A stretch of 64,000 nucleotides of DNA from Pollutimonas harenae (lineage in GTDB: Bacteria > Pseudomonadota > Gammaproteobacteria > Burkholderiales > Burkholderiaceae_B), in assembly GCF_004153685.1 (NCBI RefSeq), contig NZ_SDQD01000001.1, positions 186,001 to 250,000 of the forward strand, written 5' to 3'. Positions 36,697 through 47,804 of the stretch are shown piece after piece. The position numbers were made by a program, and so were the translations under genes. The notes beneath the pieces are model-generated. The model was not told where the DNA came from. It did no database searches and was given only the letters and a program-made list of their open reading frames with translations. Positions within the stretch are counted from its first letter, which is position 1; each line of letters starts with the position of its first letter.

Positions 36697-37601
36697 GGCG
36701 CTGGCTGCGACAACACCGCTACGCTCTGCTGGTTGCTGTACGTCGCCTGGTGACACAGCCCTTTTCCTCGCTGGCCAATATACTGGTCATTGGCTTGTCG
36801 TTGGCGGTACCCATTATTGCGGCATCGGTATTGGTGTCAGCACAACCCATCGCCAGTGAAATCCCGGTTTCACCCGAGCTCACACTATTTCTTGACCCCA
36901 GCACCTCGAATAGCGATGCCGTCAGCTTGGCTGAAACCCTGCGCAACAAGCGGTCTGACGCTATTCTCGACACAAGACTGATTACACGTGAACAAGCGTT
37001 GCAAAGCCTGAAGGCCAACCCTTCCTGGAGCGAAGCGCTGGCCGTCTTGCCAGATAATCCACTGCCCGACGCCATCATCGTCACGCTACGCGACTCGCCC
37101 GATCTGGCGCTGCATGCCAATGAGTTGGCACAAGAATGGCGAAATCTGCCACAGGTTGACTCCGTACAGCTGGACAGCGACTGGGTCAGGCGCCTTGAAG
37201 CCATATTAGGATTCATAAAGATAGGCCTGGGGATGCTGGCCATCGGCGTTGCACTAGTGGTGCTGGCTACAGTGTTCAACACGGTGCGCATGCAGGCATT
37301 GACCCAGCGCGAAGAAATCGGCGTCGCACGCCTGGTGGGTGCGACCGAATCCTTTGTGCGGCGTCCCTTCCTGTATTTGGGTGCACTCACCGGAATTGTA
37401 GCCAGCGTGACTGCCATCGGCCTGGCAGCCCTCGCATTACAACCGATCAATACTGCACTGGCACGCCTGGCCAGTCAGTATGGTGCGCAGTTTTCGCTAC
37501 ACTTACCCGATCCTTTGAGCCTATCGATGTCCGTTGCACTCGTGGCAATACTGGCCGCCCTGTCCGCCCGCTGGTCAGTCACGCGCAACACGAGATTCTG
37601 A
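36693..37601 (+). CDS. ftsX: Cell division membrane protein FtsX
   Basis: 302 aa with four membrane helices: one near residues 25-50, then a periplasmic domain of about 115 residues, then helices near 168-190, 220-245 and 270-290. The periplasmic domain (LTLFLDPSTSNSDAVSLAETLRN) is the part expected to contact hydrolase activators. The start overlaps ftsE (ATGA). mutY follows 2 bases after the stop. Confidence 0.94.
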   Translation: MRRWLRQHRYALLVAVRRLVTQPFSSLANILVIGLSLAVPIIAASVLVSAQPIASEIPVSPELTLFLDPSTSNSDAVSLAETLRNKRSDAILDTRLITREQALQSLKANPSWSEALAVLPDNPLPDAIIVTLRDSPDLALHANELAQEWRNLPQVDSVQLDSDWVRRLEAILGFIKIGLGMLAIGVALVVLATVFNTVRMQALTQREEIGVARLVGATESFVRRPFLYLGALTGIVASVTAIGLAALALQPINTALARLASQYGAQFSLHLPDPLSLSMSVALVAILAALSARWSVTRNTRF

Positions 37602-37603
37602 TC

Positions 37604-38698
37604 TTGCTGAACAGCCATCCTGATATAAACGGGTTTGCCAAAATCATCATGAGCTGGCAAAGAAAACACGGCCGGCAACATTTACCCTGGCAAGGCACGC
37701 AAAACCCCTACCGGATCTGGCTGTCTGAAATCATGCTGCAACAAACCCAGGTGGCTACCGTCATCGGCTATTACCAGCGCTTTCTTGAACGCTTTCCCGA
37801 TATCCAGGCTCTGGCGCAAGCCAGCCAGGATGAGGTCATGCCCTACTGGGCCGGACTGGGCTACTATGCACGCGCTCGCAACCTGCACCGCTGCGCACAG
37901 GCGATTTGCCAGGACTGGGGTGGCAAGTTTCCCTCCTGTTCGCAGGATATCGCCACGCTGCCAGGCATAGGGCGCTCTACGGCAGCCGCTATTGCCGCCT
38001 TCTGCTTCCGGGAACGCAGTCCCATCATGGACGGTAATGTCAAACGGGTCTTTACTCGCTATTTCGGTATTGAGGGCGTCACCAGCGAACGCAGCACCGA
38101 ACAGCGTTTATGGCATACCGCCGAAGCCGTACTCGACGCCGCGCCTCACAACCTGGACATGACGGCCTACACACAAGGACTGATGGATCTGGGCTCTCAA
38201 TGCTGTACGCGCAGTCGGCCTGCATGTACAAGCTGCCCTGTGCAGAATACTTGCTACGCCCACATGCACGGCCGGCAGCATGAACTTCCCACACCCAAAA
38301 AAAAGAAAGCCAGCCCCGAACGGCAATGCCGCATGCTGATTGCCCGACACGCCGATCATATTCTGCTGGAACAACAGGCTTCGCCGGGCATCTGGGGAGG
38401 TCTATGGAGTCTGCCCAAATACGATAGTGATGAAGATCTACAAACAGCCTGTTACCGATGGGGCAGTCGCGAAGCGTCGGCACAGAAGATGGCCGGCATG
38501 ATCCATGTATTCACGCATTTCCGGCTTCATATAGAGCCCTGGTACGTCATTAACAACACACCGCAGCTCGCCGAACCAGATCCGGCACAACGCTGGGTAG
38601 CCATAGACGACCTGCGCAACGCGGCACTGCCGGCACCCGTCCGGAAAATACTGGAGGGCCTGTTTCCGGCTAGCTTCGCACCGGTCGATAACGGCTGA
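37604..38698 (+). CDS. mutY: A/G-specific adenine DNA glycosylase
   Basis: Removes adenine mispaired with 8-oxoguanine. From a TTG at 37604 the protein is 364 aa, and the residues INGFAKIIMSWQRKHGRQHLPWQ align with the family N-terminus; the first ATG at 37649 would cut into that conserved region, so TTG is preferred. Helix-hairpin-helix LPGIGRSTAAAI and catalytic-aspartate region MDGNVKRVFTRYFG are present, as are the four Fe-S cysteines in CCTRSRPACTSCPVQNTC. A NUDIX-like 8-oxoG-recognition domain forms the C-terminal third. The 3' end overlaps convergent rodA by 29 bases. Confidence 0.94.
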   Translation: MLNSHPDINGFAKIIMSWQRKHGRQHLPWQGTQNPYRIWLSEIMLQQTQVATVIGYYQRFLERFPDIQALAQASQDEVMPYWAGLGYYARARNLHRCAQAICQDWGGKFPSCSQDIATLPGIGRSTAAAIAAFCFRERSPIMDGNVKRVFTRYFGIEGVTSERSTEQRLWHTAEAVLDAAPHNLDMTAYTQGLMDLGSQCCTRSRPACTSCPVQNTCYAHMHGRQHELPTPKKKKASPERQCRMLIARHADHILLEQQASPGIWGGLWSLPKYDSDEDLQTACYRWGSREASAQKMAGMIHVFTHFRLHIEPWYVINNTPQLAEPDPAQRWVAIDDLRNAALPAPVRKILEGLFPASFAPVDNG

Positions 38699-39806
38699 TG
38701 CTCATGAGTATCCCACAAGCAATACCCAGAGTCAGCAGTGCGGTTCCGCCGTAACTCATGAAAGGCAGCGGCACACCCACCACCGGAAGTATGCCAGTCA
38801 CCATGCCCACGTTCACGAACACATAAACAAAGAACATCATGGACATCGACCCGGCCAATAGTCGGCCAAACTGGGTATGCGCCCGCGCAGCGATGCTCAG
38901 CCCACGCACGATCAGCAGCCCATACAACACCAGCAGCATGATACCGCCATATAAACCAAACTCTTCGGCATACACGGCAAAGATGAAGTCAGTCGTGCGT
39001 TCCGGAATAAAGTCCAGATGAGTTTGTGTACCCATCATGTACCCCTTGCCGTATACACCGCCTGAACCCACCGCAATCATGGACTGTATGGTATGAAAGC
39101 CTTTACCCAGCGGATCAGATGAGGGGTCCAGCAAGGTACATACCCTGTACTTCTGATATTCGTGCAGAACCACCCAGTCGACACCAGGCTGGCAGATATC
39201 GGTCTCGTAGTACACCAGGGTTCCCAGTCCCAACACAATGGCAAGCGCGATCGGTACCAGCAGTTTGAACGACAGCCCACCAAAATAAATGACGCAAAAG
39301 CCCGAGACAAACACCAGCAAGGCCGTGCCCAGGTCAGGCTGCAGCACAATCAAGGAAAATGGCAGCGCCAGCAAAACACCCGCAACAAAGAAATCCAGCA
39401 CGCGCAAGCGACCCTGATTACGATGAAAATACCAGGCCAGCATCAGAGGCACCGCAATTTTCAGCATTTCAGACGGCTGTATGCGTACCAGCCCCAGGTC
39501 CAGCCAACGCGTCGCGCCCTTGCTGGTTTCGCCGAAAAACTCAACACCCAGCAAAAGCACGACCCCTATGACATAAAAGTAAGGTGCCAGACGCATCAGC
39601 AAAGGAGGGGGCATCATGGCAGCAATCCACATGCACAGGAAAGCCAGCAGGAAATTACGTAACTGATCAGCAAAACGCCAGTCGGTTCCACCCACAGCAG
39701 AATGCATGACCGTCATACCCAGTATGGCCATCAGGACCAGCAAGGCCAACAACGGCCAGTCAAATGCGGTCACGGCCTTGATCAGCCAGTGAATAATTCG
39801 CTTCAT
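38670..39806 (-). CDS. rodA: Rod-shape peptidoglycan polymerase RodA
   Basis: SEDS-family glycosyltransferase that works with PBP2 in lateral wall synthesis. 378 aa with about ten membrane helices. Conserved stretches include QPDLGTALLVFVSGFCVIYFGG (catalytic-region aspartate), GSGGVYGKGYMMGTQTHLDFIPERTTDFIFA and GVPLPFMSYGGTALLTLG. The start overlaps the mrdA stop as ATGA (39803-39806), so it is translationally coupled as the last gene of mreBCD-mrdA-rodA. Confidence 0.96.
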   Translation of the reverse strand: MKRIIHWLIKAVTAFDWPLLALLVLMAILGMTVMHSAVGGTDWRFADQLRNFLLAFLCMWIAAMMPPPLLMRLAPYFYVIGVVLLLGVEFFGETSKGATRWLDLGLVRIQPSEMLKIAVPLMLAWYFHRNQGRLRVLDFFVAGVLLALPFSLIVLQPDLGTALLVFVSGFCVIYFGGLSFKLLVPIALAIVLGLGTLVYYETDICQPGVDWVVLHEYQKYRVCTLLDPSSDPLGKGFHTIQSMIAVGSGGVYGKGYMMGTQTHLDFIPERTTDFIFAVYAEEFGLYGGIMLLVLYGLLIVRGLSIAARAHTQFGRLLAGSMSMMFFVYVFVNVGMVTGILPVVGVPLPFMSYGGTALLTLGIACGILMSISRYRPVRS

Positions 39807-41719
39807 TGGCTTGCCTCCGGTTCAGTCGGGGTGGCAGGAGCCAAGCCAGTAGCCGGGGCGAGCTTCGCCAGACGTTCGGGAGTCAACCAGTAGTCGAATA
39901 TCCTGCGGGCGACAGGTGCCGCTACTGTTGCGCCCCAGCCGCCATTTTCAACAATCAGTGCCAAGGCTATCTGCGGATGTTCTACGGGCGCATAAGCCAT
40001 GAACAATGCATGATCGCGCAAACGCTCATCCACCTCGCTAGCCTTGTATTTTGAGCCACGCAGGCTATAAACCTGCGCTGTACCCGTTTTTCCGGCCGCC
40101 TGATAGCCGGCACCCGCAAAAGCGCGACGTGCAGTACCCTTGCGCAGGACATCAGCCATGGCGTTACGGATGACCTCAAGATTCTCTGGTTTCAGGTCTA
40201 TGACATGCGCAGGTTCTGTAACCGTACGCTCCATCAGGCTGGTCTGAGGGTTTTCGATCTGGCTGACCAAGTGCGGTGTCATGTAGACACCATTATTGGC
40301 CAGCACCGACGTCGCTTGTGCAAGTTGCAGCAAGGTAAACGAGTTATAGCCCTGCCCCACCGCCACCGATACGGTTTCACCAGCGTACCAGCGCTGTTGC
40401 TCTGGCTTTTTATAGGCCTTGCGTTTCCATTCCTGGGACGGCAGTACGCCCCGACGCTCACCGTCCAGGTCAATACCTGTAATCTGCCCAAAGCCAAACT
40501 GCTTGCTGAAATCATGCAGGGCGTCAACGCCGATTTCCGGCCCCAATGAATAAAAATACGTATCGGACGACACCACAATGGCGCGGTGCATATCGGTGGA
40601 GCCATAAGCTGCCCCACCCGCGTTGCGAAAACGCTGTCCGCCCAGCTCGAAGTATCCCGGGTCCGAGATGCGCTCAGTGGCGCTACGCTTGCCCAGCTCA
40701 AGCGCGGCCAGCGCCACAAAGGGCTTATAGGTGGAGCCGATGGGATACGTACCGTACAAGGGCCGATTGATCAGTGGGTGGTCGGGAGACTCGTTCAGCT
40801 TGCGCCAGTTCTCGACATCGATTCCGTCGATAAATAAATTGGGATCGAAGGAAGGGGCCGAGACAAAAGCCAACACCTCGCCAGTAGCGGGCTCTATGGC
40901 CACGAGCGCCCCCCGCTGGCCGACGAACTCCGCCTCGGCGGCCTTCTGCAGGCCGATATCGATGGACAGAACCAAGTCTGATCCCGGTATGGGATCCACT
41001 CTACTGAGCGTACGCACCGGCCGACCAGTTGCTGTTACTTCAACTTCTTCGATGCCCGTGCGTCCGTGCAGGGTTTCTTCCCAGGTTTTTTCTATGCCTT
41101 TCTTGCCAATGATGTTGCTGCCACGGTAGTTGCCCGTGCGCCCCTCTTTTTCGAGCGTCTCGAGATCGGACTCAGAAATACGGCCTACATAACCCAGTAC
41201 GTGTGCTGCCGCCTCACCTTCCGGATACTCACGCACCCAACGGGCACTCAACTCAACCCCCGGAAATTTATATGCGTGTGCCGCAAACCACGAGGCTTCG
41301 GTGTCGTTAAGATTATTGCGCAGCAAGACCGAGGTATAGCGCCCGCTTTGATTCAGACTCTGGTTAAAACGCTTACGGTCATTGGGACTCAAATAAACCA
41401 GTTGCCCCAGCTCATCGAGCAGCTCATCGGCGCTCTGTTCAAGATAAGCCCGGGTAACAGACAAGGTATAGTCACGATAATTTCTGGCCAACACCACCCC
41501 ATTGCGATCGACGATCTCGCCTCGTCGTGGCGGAATGGGCACCACCGCGATCCGATTGCGATCCGCCCTGGCAGCCAGCCCTTCGTAGCGGACCACCTGC
41601 AAGTACCATAGACGGCCGGCCAGCCCGGCAAAGCACAGCGCCGCAAAGACACCCGCCACCACAACGCGTATCAGCATGCGCCGTTTCAGGTGGTGAGTCG
41701 TCTTTTTGAATTCGAACAT
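39803..41719 (-). CDS. mrdA: Penicillin-binding protein 2 (peptidoglycan transpeptidase)
   Basis: 638 aa from the ATG at 41719 (MFEFKKTTHHLKRRMLIR), with one N-terminal membrane helix at about 20-42, a dimerisation/pedestal domain, and a transpeptidase domain. Active-site motifs are STYK (GSTYKPFVALAAL, catalytic Ser), SSD in the SxN position (IVVSSDTYFYSLG) and KTGTAQ. The longer frame to 41857 overlaps mreD. It lies 13 bases after the mreD stop and partners RodA. Confidence 0.95.
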   Translation of the reverse strand: MFEFKKTTHHLKRRMLIRVVVAGVFAALCFAGLAGRLWYLQVVRYEGLAARADRNRIAVVPIPPRRGEIVDRNGVVLARNYRDYTLSVTRAYLEQSADELLDELGQLVYLSPNDRKRFNQSLNQSGRYTSVLLRNNLNDTEASWFAAHAYKFPGVELSARWVREYPEGEAAAHVLGYVGRISESDLETLEKEGRTGNYRGSNIIGKKGIEKTWEETLHGRTGIEEVEVTATGRPVRTLSRVDPIPGSDLVLSIDIGLQKAAEAEFVGQRGALVAIEPATGEVLAFVSAPSFDPNLFIDGIDVENWRKLNESPDHPLINRPLYGTYPIGSTYKPFVALAALELGKRSATERISDPGYFELGGQRFRNAGGAAYGSTDMHRAIVVSSDTYFYSLGPEIGVDALHDFSKQFGFGQITGIDLDGERRGVLPSQEWKRKAYKKPEQQRWYAGETVSVAVGQGYNSFTLLQLAQATSVLANNGVYMTPHLVSQIENPQTSLMERTVTEPAHVIDLKPENLEVIRNAMADVLRKGTARRAFAGAGYQAAGKTGTAQVYSLRGSKYKASEVDERLRDHALFMAYAPVEHPQIALALIVENGGWGATVAAPVARRIFDYWLTPERLAKLAPATGLAPATPTEPEASQ

Positions 41720-41732
41720 CGTCAGGCCCTGA

Positions 41733-42308
41733 CTATGCTGAGCCGGCGTCGGCGTCGTCCAGTCTGCGCTGGGGCATATGCAGCAGAGTATCTGCCAGCG
41801 GCCATAGCGCCGCCGTGAACAGGGCAGACCACAACCATCCCCAACCTGCCCATTCACCTAAAAGCCACGCATAAATGACACGCGATACGGCGGCCGCCAG
41901 CACAAATACAGGCAGCATGTGTACGGCCTGGATGATGGAGTCAAAGCGGAGCAGGCGACGACGCAAAACCAGCGCGCCATAGGCAACAAGGGTATAAGTC
42001 AGGGCATGGCCTCCCAGTAAGGCTACGTCGTGTACATCCATGAACAGCCCAAAGACGAATGCCGCCAGCATGGTGACACGTTGAGGCTCATGCAGACACC
42101 AGAAGGCAATGACCAGCAGCAACAGATCAGGCGCAGGCTGCCACAAACGCCATGGCAGCAGTGAAACCATCCATACCAGCACGATGGTGAACCAGATAAA
42201 CCAACGGCTGGACGGCTGCTTGAATGGCGAAGTGTCGATAGGCTGCAGTCCGACAAGAGATGACGGACGACCCGTCACCACTGCCCGACTATTCGGCTTG
42301 CGAACCAT
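41733..42308 (-). CDS. mreD: Rod-shape-determining protein MreD
   Basis: 191 aa with about five or six hydrophobic segments. The ATG at 42308 (MVRKPNSRAV) follows GAGGGAG by 7 bases and overlaps the 3' end of mreC by 20 bases; an upstream in-frame codon at 42350 would overlap mreC further. PDLLLLVIAFWCLHEPQRVTMLAAFVFGLFMDV is the family-typical membrane core. It belongs to the elongasome with MreC, RodA and PBP2. Confidence 0.9.
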   Translation of the reverse strand: MVRKPNSRAVVTGRPSSLVGLQPIDTSPFKQPSSRWFIWFTIVLVWMVSLLPWRLWQPAPDLLLLVIAFWCLHEPQRVTMLAAFVFGLFMDVHDVALLGGHALTYTLVAYGALVLRRRLLRFDSIIQAVHMLPVFVLAAAVSRVIYAWLLGEWAGWGWLWSALFTAALWPLADTLLHMPQRRLDDADAGSA

Positions 42309-43173
42309 GCGGATCTCCCTCTTGTTGTTCCTGTGCAGGGATATCGACACGCAAGACCAGGAAATGACGGTGCCTTTCAGGGTGCGACAAAGGCGAGGCT
42401 ATGGCCAGGGCAAAACCCGATGCAGCATCACGGTCGACCCGATCAATCTTCGCTACAGAGAGTCCGGCCGGGAACAGTCCCCCGATGCCGCTGGTGATCA
42501 GTGTATCGCCAGGAACCAGGTCGACATCGGCGGTCAGGTAGCGTACCTCGACCTTGCCGGGGACCGTGCCGCCAAAGGCGATCAGGCGCAGGCCATTGCG
42601 CAGCGCCTGGACCGGTATCGAGACTTTGTCATCAGTCAGCAAGGCCGCTTCGGAGGTGAATGGCGTCACCCGCACAATCTGACCGACGACACCGCCTTCA
42701 TCTATGACCGGCATGCCGGGCAAGATACCGCTGGACGAGCCTTTGTTAAAAATAAGATGGTGGGAAAAGGCATTGGACGGCTCATACAGCACCTCAACCG
42801 CCACAGACGGTTGCAACACCGCGTCTGCGACGCTCAGCAGGCGCCTGAGCTGCTCATTTTCGGTAGCCAGCTGTGCTGCATGAGTGGAAATCTGTGCCAG
42901 CTCAATACGCTGTCGTTGCAAGGCTTCTTTTTCTTTCTGGGCGACAGCTGCGGCGTCCGCCCAGTTACGGACACGCTCGACAGCATCGCGCGGCGCAAGT
43001 ATTGCACGCTGGAACGGGTAAATCACGACGGAAATCGCCTGCCTGGCCGGATTGAGCACCGGCCATCGCGCATCGATAATCAATAGACCGAGCGCCAGCA
43101 GCACGAATATGAACAACCTGAGCTCGGCAGTGGGTCCGCGCTTGAACAGCTTGATCGTGCCTGACTCTTGCAT
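42289..43173 (-). CDS. mreC: Rod-shape-determining protein MreC
   Basis: 294 aa with a short cytoplasmic N-terminus, one membrane helix (LRLFIFVLLALGLLIID), a coiled-coil of about residues 70-110 (EKEALQRQRIELAQISTHAAQLATENEQLRRLL) and a periplasmic beta domain including FNKGSSSGILPGMPVIDEGGVVGQIV. It bridges MreB and the periplasmic synthesis machinery. It is 62 bases after mreB. Confidence 0.95.
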   Translation of the reverse strand: MQESGTIKLFKRGPTAELRLFIFVLLALGLLIIDARWPVLNPARQAISVVIYPFQRAILAPRDAVERVRNWADAAAVAQKEKEALQRQRIELAQISTHAAQLATENEQLRRLLSVADAVLQPSVAVEVLYEPSNAFSHHLIFNKGSSSGILPGMPVIDEGGVVGQIVRVTPFTSEAALLTDDKVSIPVQALRNGLRLIAFGGTVPGKVEVRYLTADVDLVPGDTLITSGIGGLFPAGLSVAKIDRVDRDAASGFALAIASPLSHPERHRHFLVLRVDIPAQEQQEGDPHGSQAE

Positions 43174-43235
43174 TTAGCCTGCGCCTTGATAGATGCGGCG
43201 CACATCATGGGCACCGCACCCTTACTGAACCAAAA

Positions 43236-44285
<1,050 letters not shown>

Positions 44286-44470
44286 TCAGTGATATGAAAA
44301 TTGAAAGAAATCCGTTGTTTCGAGGCCGCTGGCACACATAAGGGCACGCGCCGAAAAAACCACCAACGAATTAAACCGACAATGATAACTTATAATTGGG
44401 AGCTGATAAGGTCGAATGACGGCATATTATTTCCTGTAATCGGCCGGTAAGCTGCGCTGCTTACTTCTTA

Positions 44471-44509
44471 TTGCATATCGGCCAAAACCCTTTCTTATAG
44501 TAAAACCCA
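44471..44509 (+). promoter_or_regulatory. Candidate promoter giving a leaderless gatC mRNA
   Basis: A TATAGT -10 element (44496-44501) ends 7 bases before the gatC ATG at 44509, so transcription would start at or within one base of the start codon. TTGCAT (44471-44476) is a possible -35 with a long 19-bp spacer. The bases just before the ATG (TAAAACCC) contain no Shine-Dalgarno sequence, which fits a leaderless transcript. The prediction is from sequence alone. Confidence 0.55.
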
Positions 44510-44817
44510 TGTCCATTACCGAGCAAGACGTAGCCCGCATCGCGCGGCTCGCGCGTATTGACCTTTCGCCAGATGATATCACCCGTGCCCAACACGAGCT
44601 GACTGGCATTATGGGGCTCATTGAACAGCTGCAGGCGGTCGATACAAGCGGCATCGAGCCCATGGCCCATCCGCTGGCGGCGCACCAGGACATCCAGCTG
44701 CGATTACGCGACGACAAGCCCGCTGCCACCCACACACTTGAGCAGCGCCAGGCCCTGATGTCCAATGCCCCGGCAAACGATAACGGTCTGTTCCTGGTCC
44801 CCACGGTAATCGAGTAA
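44509..44817 (+). CDS. gatC: Aspartyl/glutamyl-tRNA amidotransferase subunit C
   Basis: 102 aa subunit that clamps GatA and GatB together. It starts MSITEQDVARIARLARIDLSPDDI, the family pattern, and ends with LFLVPTVIE. There is no recognisable ribosome-binding site, but a -10-like TATAGT lies at the spacing of a leaderless start. gatA follows after 3 bases. The operon makes Gln-tRNA(Gln) and/or Asn-tRNA(Asn) by amidating misacylated tRNAs. Confidence 0.95.
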   Translation: MSITEQDVARIARLARIDLSPDDITRAQHELTGIMGLIEQLQAVDTSGIEPMAHPLAAHQDIQLRLRDDKPAATHTLEQRQALMSNAPANDNGLFLVPTVIE

Positions 44818-44820
44818 ACG

Positions 44821-46350
44821 ATGTCAAGCACGCCTCTACATACAGAATTCGATGGTATCGCCCAACTACGCGATGCTTTGCAAAACCGCCAGATCAGCGC
44901 CCGCGAACTAGCAGCCAGCGCCCTGGCCGCCGCCGAAAGCCGGGCCGATTTGAATGCTTTCCTGCACATAGACCACGACCTGACACTGGCACAGGCCGAT
45001 GAGGCCGACCGCCAGCTCGCCAGTGGCCACGCACCTGCCCTGGCAGGCATTCCCATTGCCCACAAAGACGTCTTCGTCACACGGGGGTGGCGTACCACGG
45101 CTGCCAGCAAAATGCTGGCGCAATATGTCAGCCCCTTCGACGCCACAGTGGTCAGCCGCCTGCAACAGGCCGGCGCCATATCGTTGGGCAAACTCAATTG
45201 CGACGAGTTCGCCATGGGCTCGGGCAACGAAAACTCGGCCTTTGGCCCGGTCCGCAATCCTTGGGACGCTTCCGCAGTACCTGGCGGCTCATCGGGCGGA
45301 TCCGCCGCGGCCGTTGCCGCCGGTTTGGTCATCGGGGCTACCGGTACCGATACCGGCGGGTCGGTGCGCCAGCCTGCCGCTCTCTGTGGCGTCAGTGGAA
45401 TCAAGCCCACTTATGGCACCGTTTCTCGTTTTGGCATGGTGGCCTATGGTTCCAGCCTCGATCAGGCGGGCCCCATCGCACGTCATGCGCGCGACCTGCT
45501 CGAGCTGCTGGATCCTATGTCCGGCTTCGATCCGCGCGATGCCACCAGTCTCGAATATTGCGATGGCATACAGAATCAGCCTGGTCGCATCCGGGCCGAC
45601 TTCGACGCCAGTACCGCCCAATTCGACGCCGCCGGCAGCCAACCCTTGAAAGGCCTGCGCATAGGCGTACCTAAGGAATTCGTCGATGAGGCTCTGGCTC
45701 CAGATGTAGCCGATGCCGTACGAGTCGCACTCCAGACCCTGGAATCACTCGGTGCAGAACGTGTCGACATTTCATTGCCCCGCACGGCCCTGTCCATTCC
45801 TGCCTACTATGTCATCGCACCCGCCGAAGCGTCCAGCAACCTGTCACGCTACGACGGCGTACGCTACGGACACCGGGCCGAACAATACAAAGACCTGGCT
45901 GAAATGACCAGCCGTTCTCGCACCGAAGGTTTTGGCGACGAGGTCCTGCGCCGCATCATGGTCGGCACCTACGTGCTGTCTCATGGGTATTACGACGCTT
46001 ATTACCTGCAAGCCCAGCGAGTGCGGCGCATGATTGTCAATGACTTCCAGCGGGCCTTTGCCGAGCAATGCGACGTCATCGTCGGACCTGTCACGCCCAG
46101 CGTCGCCAAGTCCATAGGCGACAATCGCGATGACCCCACCGCCGACTGGCTGGCCGACATCTATACACTGAGTATCAGCCTGGCAGGTCTGCCTGCCATG
46201 TCGATCCCTTGCGGTTTTGGCTCACAACGGCCTCTGCCCATCGGGCTTCAACTCATAGGCAACTACTTCACAGAAGGCAGGCTACTTGCCCTGGCTGACC
46301 GCTACCAGCAGGCAAGCGACTGGCATCAACGCAAACCGGAACAAAAATAA
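44821..46350 (+). CDS. gatA: Aspartyl/glutamyl-tRNA amidotransferase subunit A
   Basis: 509 aa amidase-signature enzyme that releases ammonia from glutamine for GatB. The Ser-cisSer-Lys triad region is intact: PIAHKDVF (Lys near residue 80) and the Gly/Ser-rich [16 protein letters not shown] near residue 158, followed by [25 protein letters not shown]. The stop TAA ends at 46350, the A of the gatB ATG, giving a one-base overlap. Confidence 0.97.
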   Translation: MSSTPLHTEFDGIAQLRDALQNRQISARELAASALAAAESRADLNAFLHIDHDLTLAQADEADRQLASGHAPALAGIPIAHKDVFVTRGWRTTAASKMLAQYVSPFDATVVSRLQQAGAISLGKLNCDEFAMGSGNENSAFGPVRNPWDASAVPGGSSGGSAAAVAAGLVIGATGTDTGGSVRQPAALCGVSGIKPTYGTVSRFGMVAYGSSLDQAGPIARHARDLLELLDPMSGFDPRDATSLEYCDGIQNQPGRIRADFDASTAQFDAAGSQPLKGLRIGVPKEFVDEALAPDVADAVRVALQTLESLGAERVDISLPRTALSIPAYYVIAPAEASSNLSRYDGVRYGHRAEQYKDLAEMTSRSRTEGFGDEVLRRIMVGTYVLSHGYYDAYYLQAQRVRRMIVNDFQRAFAEQCDVIVGPVTPSVAKSIGDNRDDPTADWLADIYTLSISLAGLPAMSIPCGFGSQRPLPIGLQLIGNYFTEGRLLALADRYQQASDWHQRKPEQK

Positions 46351-47804
46351 TGGAATGGGAAATCGTCATCGGTCTGGAAACCCACGCACAGCTTTCCACC
46401 GCATCCAAGATTTTTTCTGACAGCAGCACGCGCTATGGCGCCCAGGCCAACACCCAGGCCAACGAAGTCGATATGGCGCTGCCCGGCAGCCTGCCTGTCA
46501 TGAACAAAGGTGCTGTCGAGCGCGCGATTCGTCTGGGCCTGGCCTTGGGCTCGCATATTGCACCCCGCTCCATCTTCGCCCGCAAGAATTACTTCTATCC
46601 TGATCTGCCCAAAAACTACCAGATCAGCCAGTTCGAAATTCCTGTCGTCCAGGGTGGTTCAATCACGTTTTTTGTCGATGGCGAAGAAAAAACCGTCAAT
46701 CTGACCCGTGCTCACCTGGAAGAAGACGCAGGCAAATCCCTGCACGAAAATTTCAAAGGACCACACGGCGAGTCGTCCACCGGCATTGATCTGAACCGCG
46801 CCGGCACGCCTTTGCTCGAAATCGTGTCCGAGCCTGAAATGCGCTCGGCTGCCGAAGCGGTAGCCTATGCGCGTGCCCTGCACAGCCTGGTCGTGTGGCT
46901 GGGTATCTGCGATGGCAATATGCAGGAAGGCTCATTTCGCTGCGACGCCAACGTATCAGTGCGCCGCAAGGGCGACCCTGTGCTGGGCACCCGCAGCGAA
47001 ATCAAGAACGTCAACTCGTTCCGCTTTCTTGAACGCGCCATTTTGTTCGAGGCACGGCGCCAGATAGAGTTGATTGAAGACGGCGGCAAAGTTGTGCAAG
47101 AAACCCGTCTTTACGATTCAGACCTGGACGAAACCCGCAGTATGCGCAGCAAAGAAGACGCGCACGATTACCGGTATTTCCCCGACCCCGACCTGCCTCC
47201 GCTAGTCATCGCCCCCGAGTGGGTAGAACAAGTCAAGGCCCAGATGCCCGAGCTGCCCGCCCAGAAACGTGCCCGCTTCGAGCAGGAGCTGGGCCTGAGC
47301 GCCTACGACGCAGCACAGCTCACCATGTCGCGCGCCAGCGCTGATTACTTTGAGGCTGTGGCAGAGCAACTACCCCAGGGCCAGGCCAAGCTGGCTGCCA
47401 ACTGGGTACTGGGCGAACTGTCAGCCGCGCTTAACCGCGAAGAGCTAGACACCGACCAAAGCCCTGTCAGCCCTGCGCAACTGGCTGCACTGATCGCGCG
47501 CATCATAGACGGAACCATTTCCAACAAAATGGCCCGTGATGTATTTAGCGCCATGTGGGCCGGCGAACACGATGGCAAGCCCGACGCTATCATTGAAGCG
47601 CGAGGCCTGAAGCAAATCAGCGACAGCGGCGCCATCAGTGCGATGATCGATGAAGTCCTGGCGGCTCACCCGGCCATCGTGGAAGAATACCGGGCCGGCA
47701 AGCAAAAGGCCTTTAACTCGCTGGTTGGGCAGGTCATGAAAGCGGCCAAGGGCAAGGCCAACCCACAGCAGGTCAATGACCTGCTGAAGGAAAAGCTGGC
47801 TTAA
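46350..47804 (+). CDS. gatB: Aspartyl/glutamyl-tRNA amidotransferase subunit B
   Basis: 484 aa kinase/transamidase subunit that activates and amidates Glu-tRNA(Gln) or Asp-tRNA(Asn). The N-terminus [22 protein letters not shown], the active-site region [16 protein letters not shown] and [14 protein letters not shown] are family-typical; the C-terminal YqeY-like tRNA-binding domain ends [22 protein letters not shown]. The stop overlaps the convergent pyrE stop by 4 bases. Confidence 0.97.
   Translation: MEWEIVIGLETHAQLSTASKIFSDSSTRYGAQANTQANEVDMALPGSLPVMNKGAVERAIRLGLALGSHIAPRSIFARKNYFYPDLPKNYQISQFEIPVVQGGSITFFVDGEEKTVNLTRAHLEEDAGKSLHENFKGPHGESSTGIDLNRAGTPLLEIVSEPEMRSAAEAVAYARALHSLVVWLGICDGNMQEGSFRCDANVSVRRKGDPVLGTRSEIKNVNSFRFLERAILFEARRQIELIEDGGKVVQETRLYDSDLDETRSMRSKEDAHDYRYFPDPDLPPLVIAPEWVEQVKAQMPELPAQKRARFEQELGLSAYDAAQLTMSRASADYFEAVAEQLPQGQAKLAANWVLGELSAALNREELDTDQSPVSPAQLAALIARIIDGTISNKMARDVFSAMWAGEHDGKPDAIIEARGLKQISDSGAISAMIDEVLAAHPAIVEEYRAGKQKAFNSLVGQVMKAAKGKANPQQVNDLLKEKLA

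Noticed and set aside
44427-45410. 327-codon minus-strand frame over gatC/gatA
   Set aside because: Overlaps two certain genes and the leaderless gatC start; composition is Ser/Ala/Arg-rich shadow sequence.
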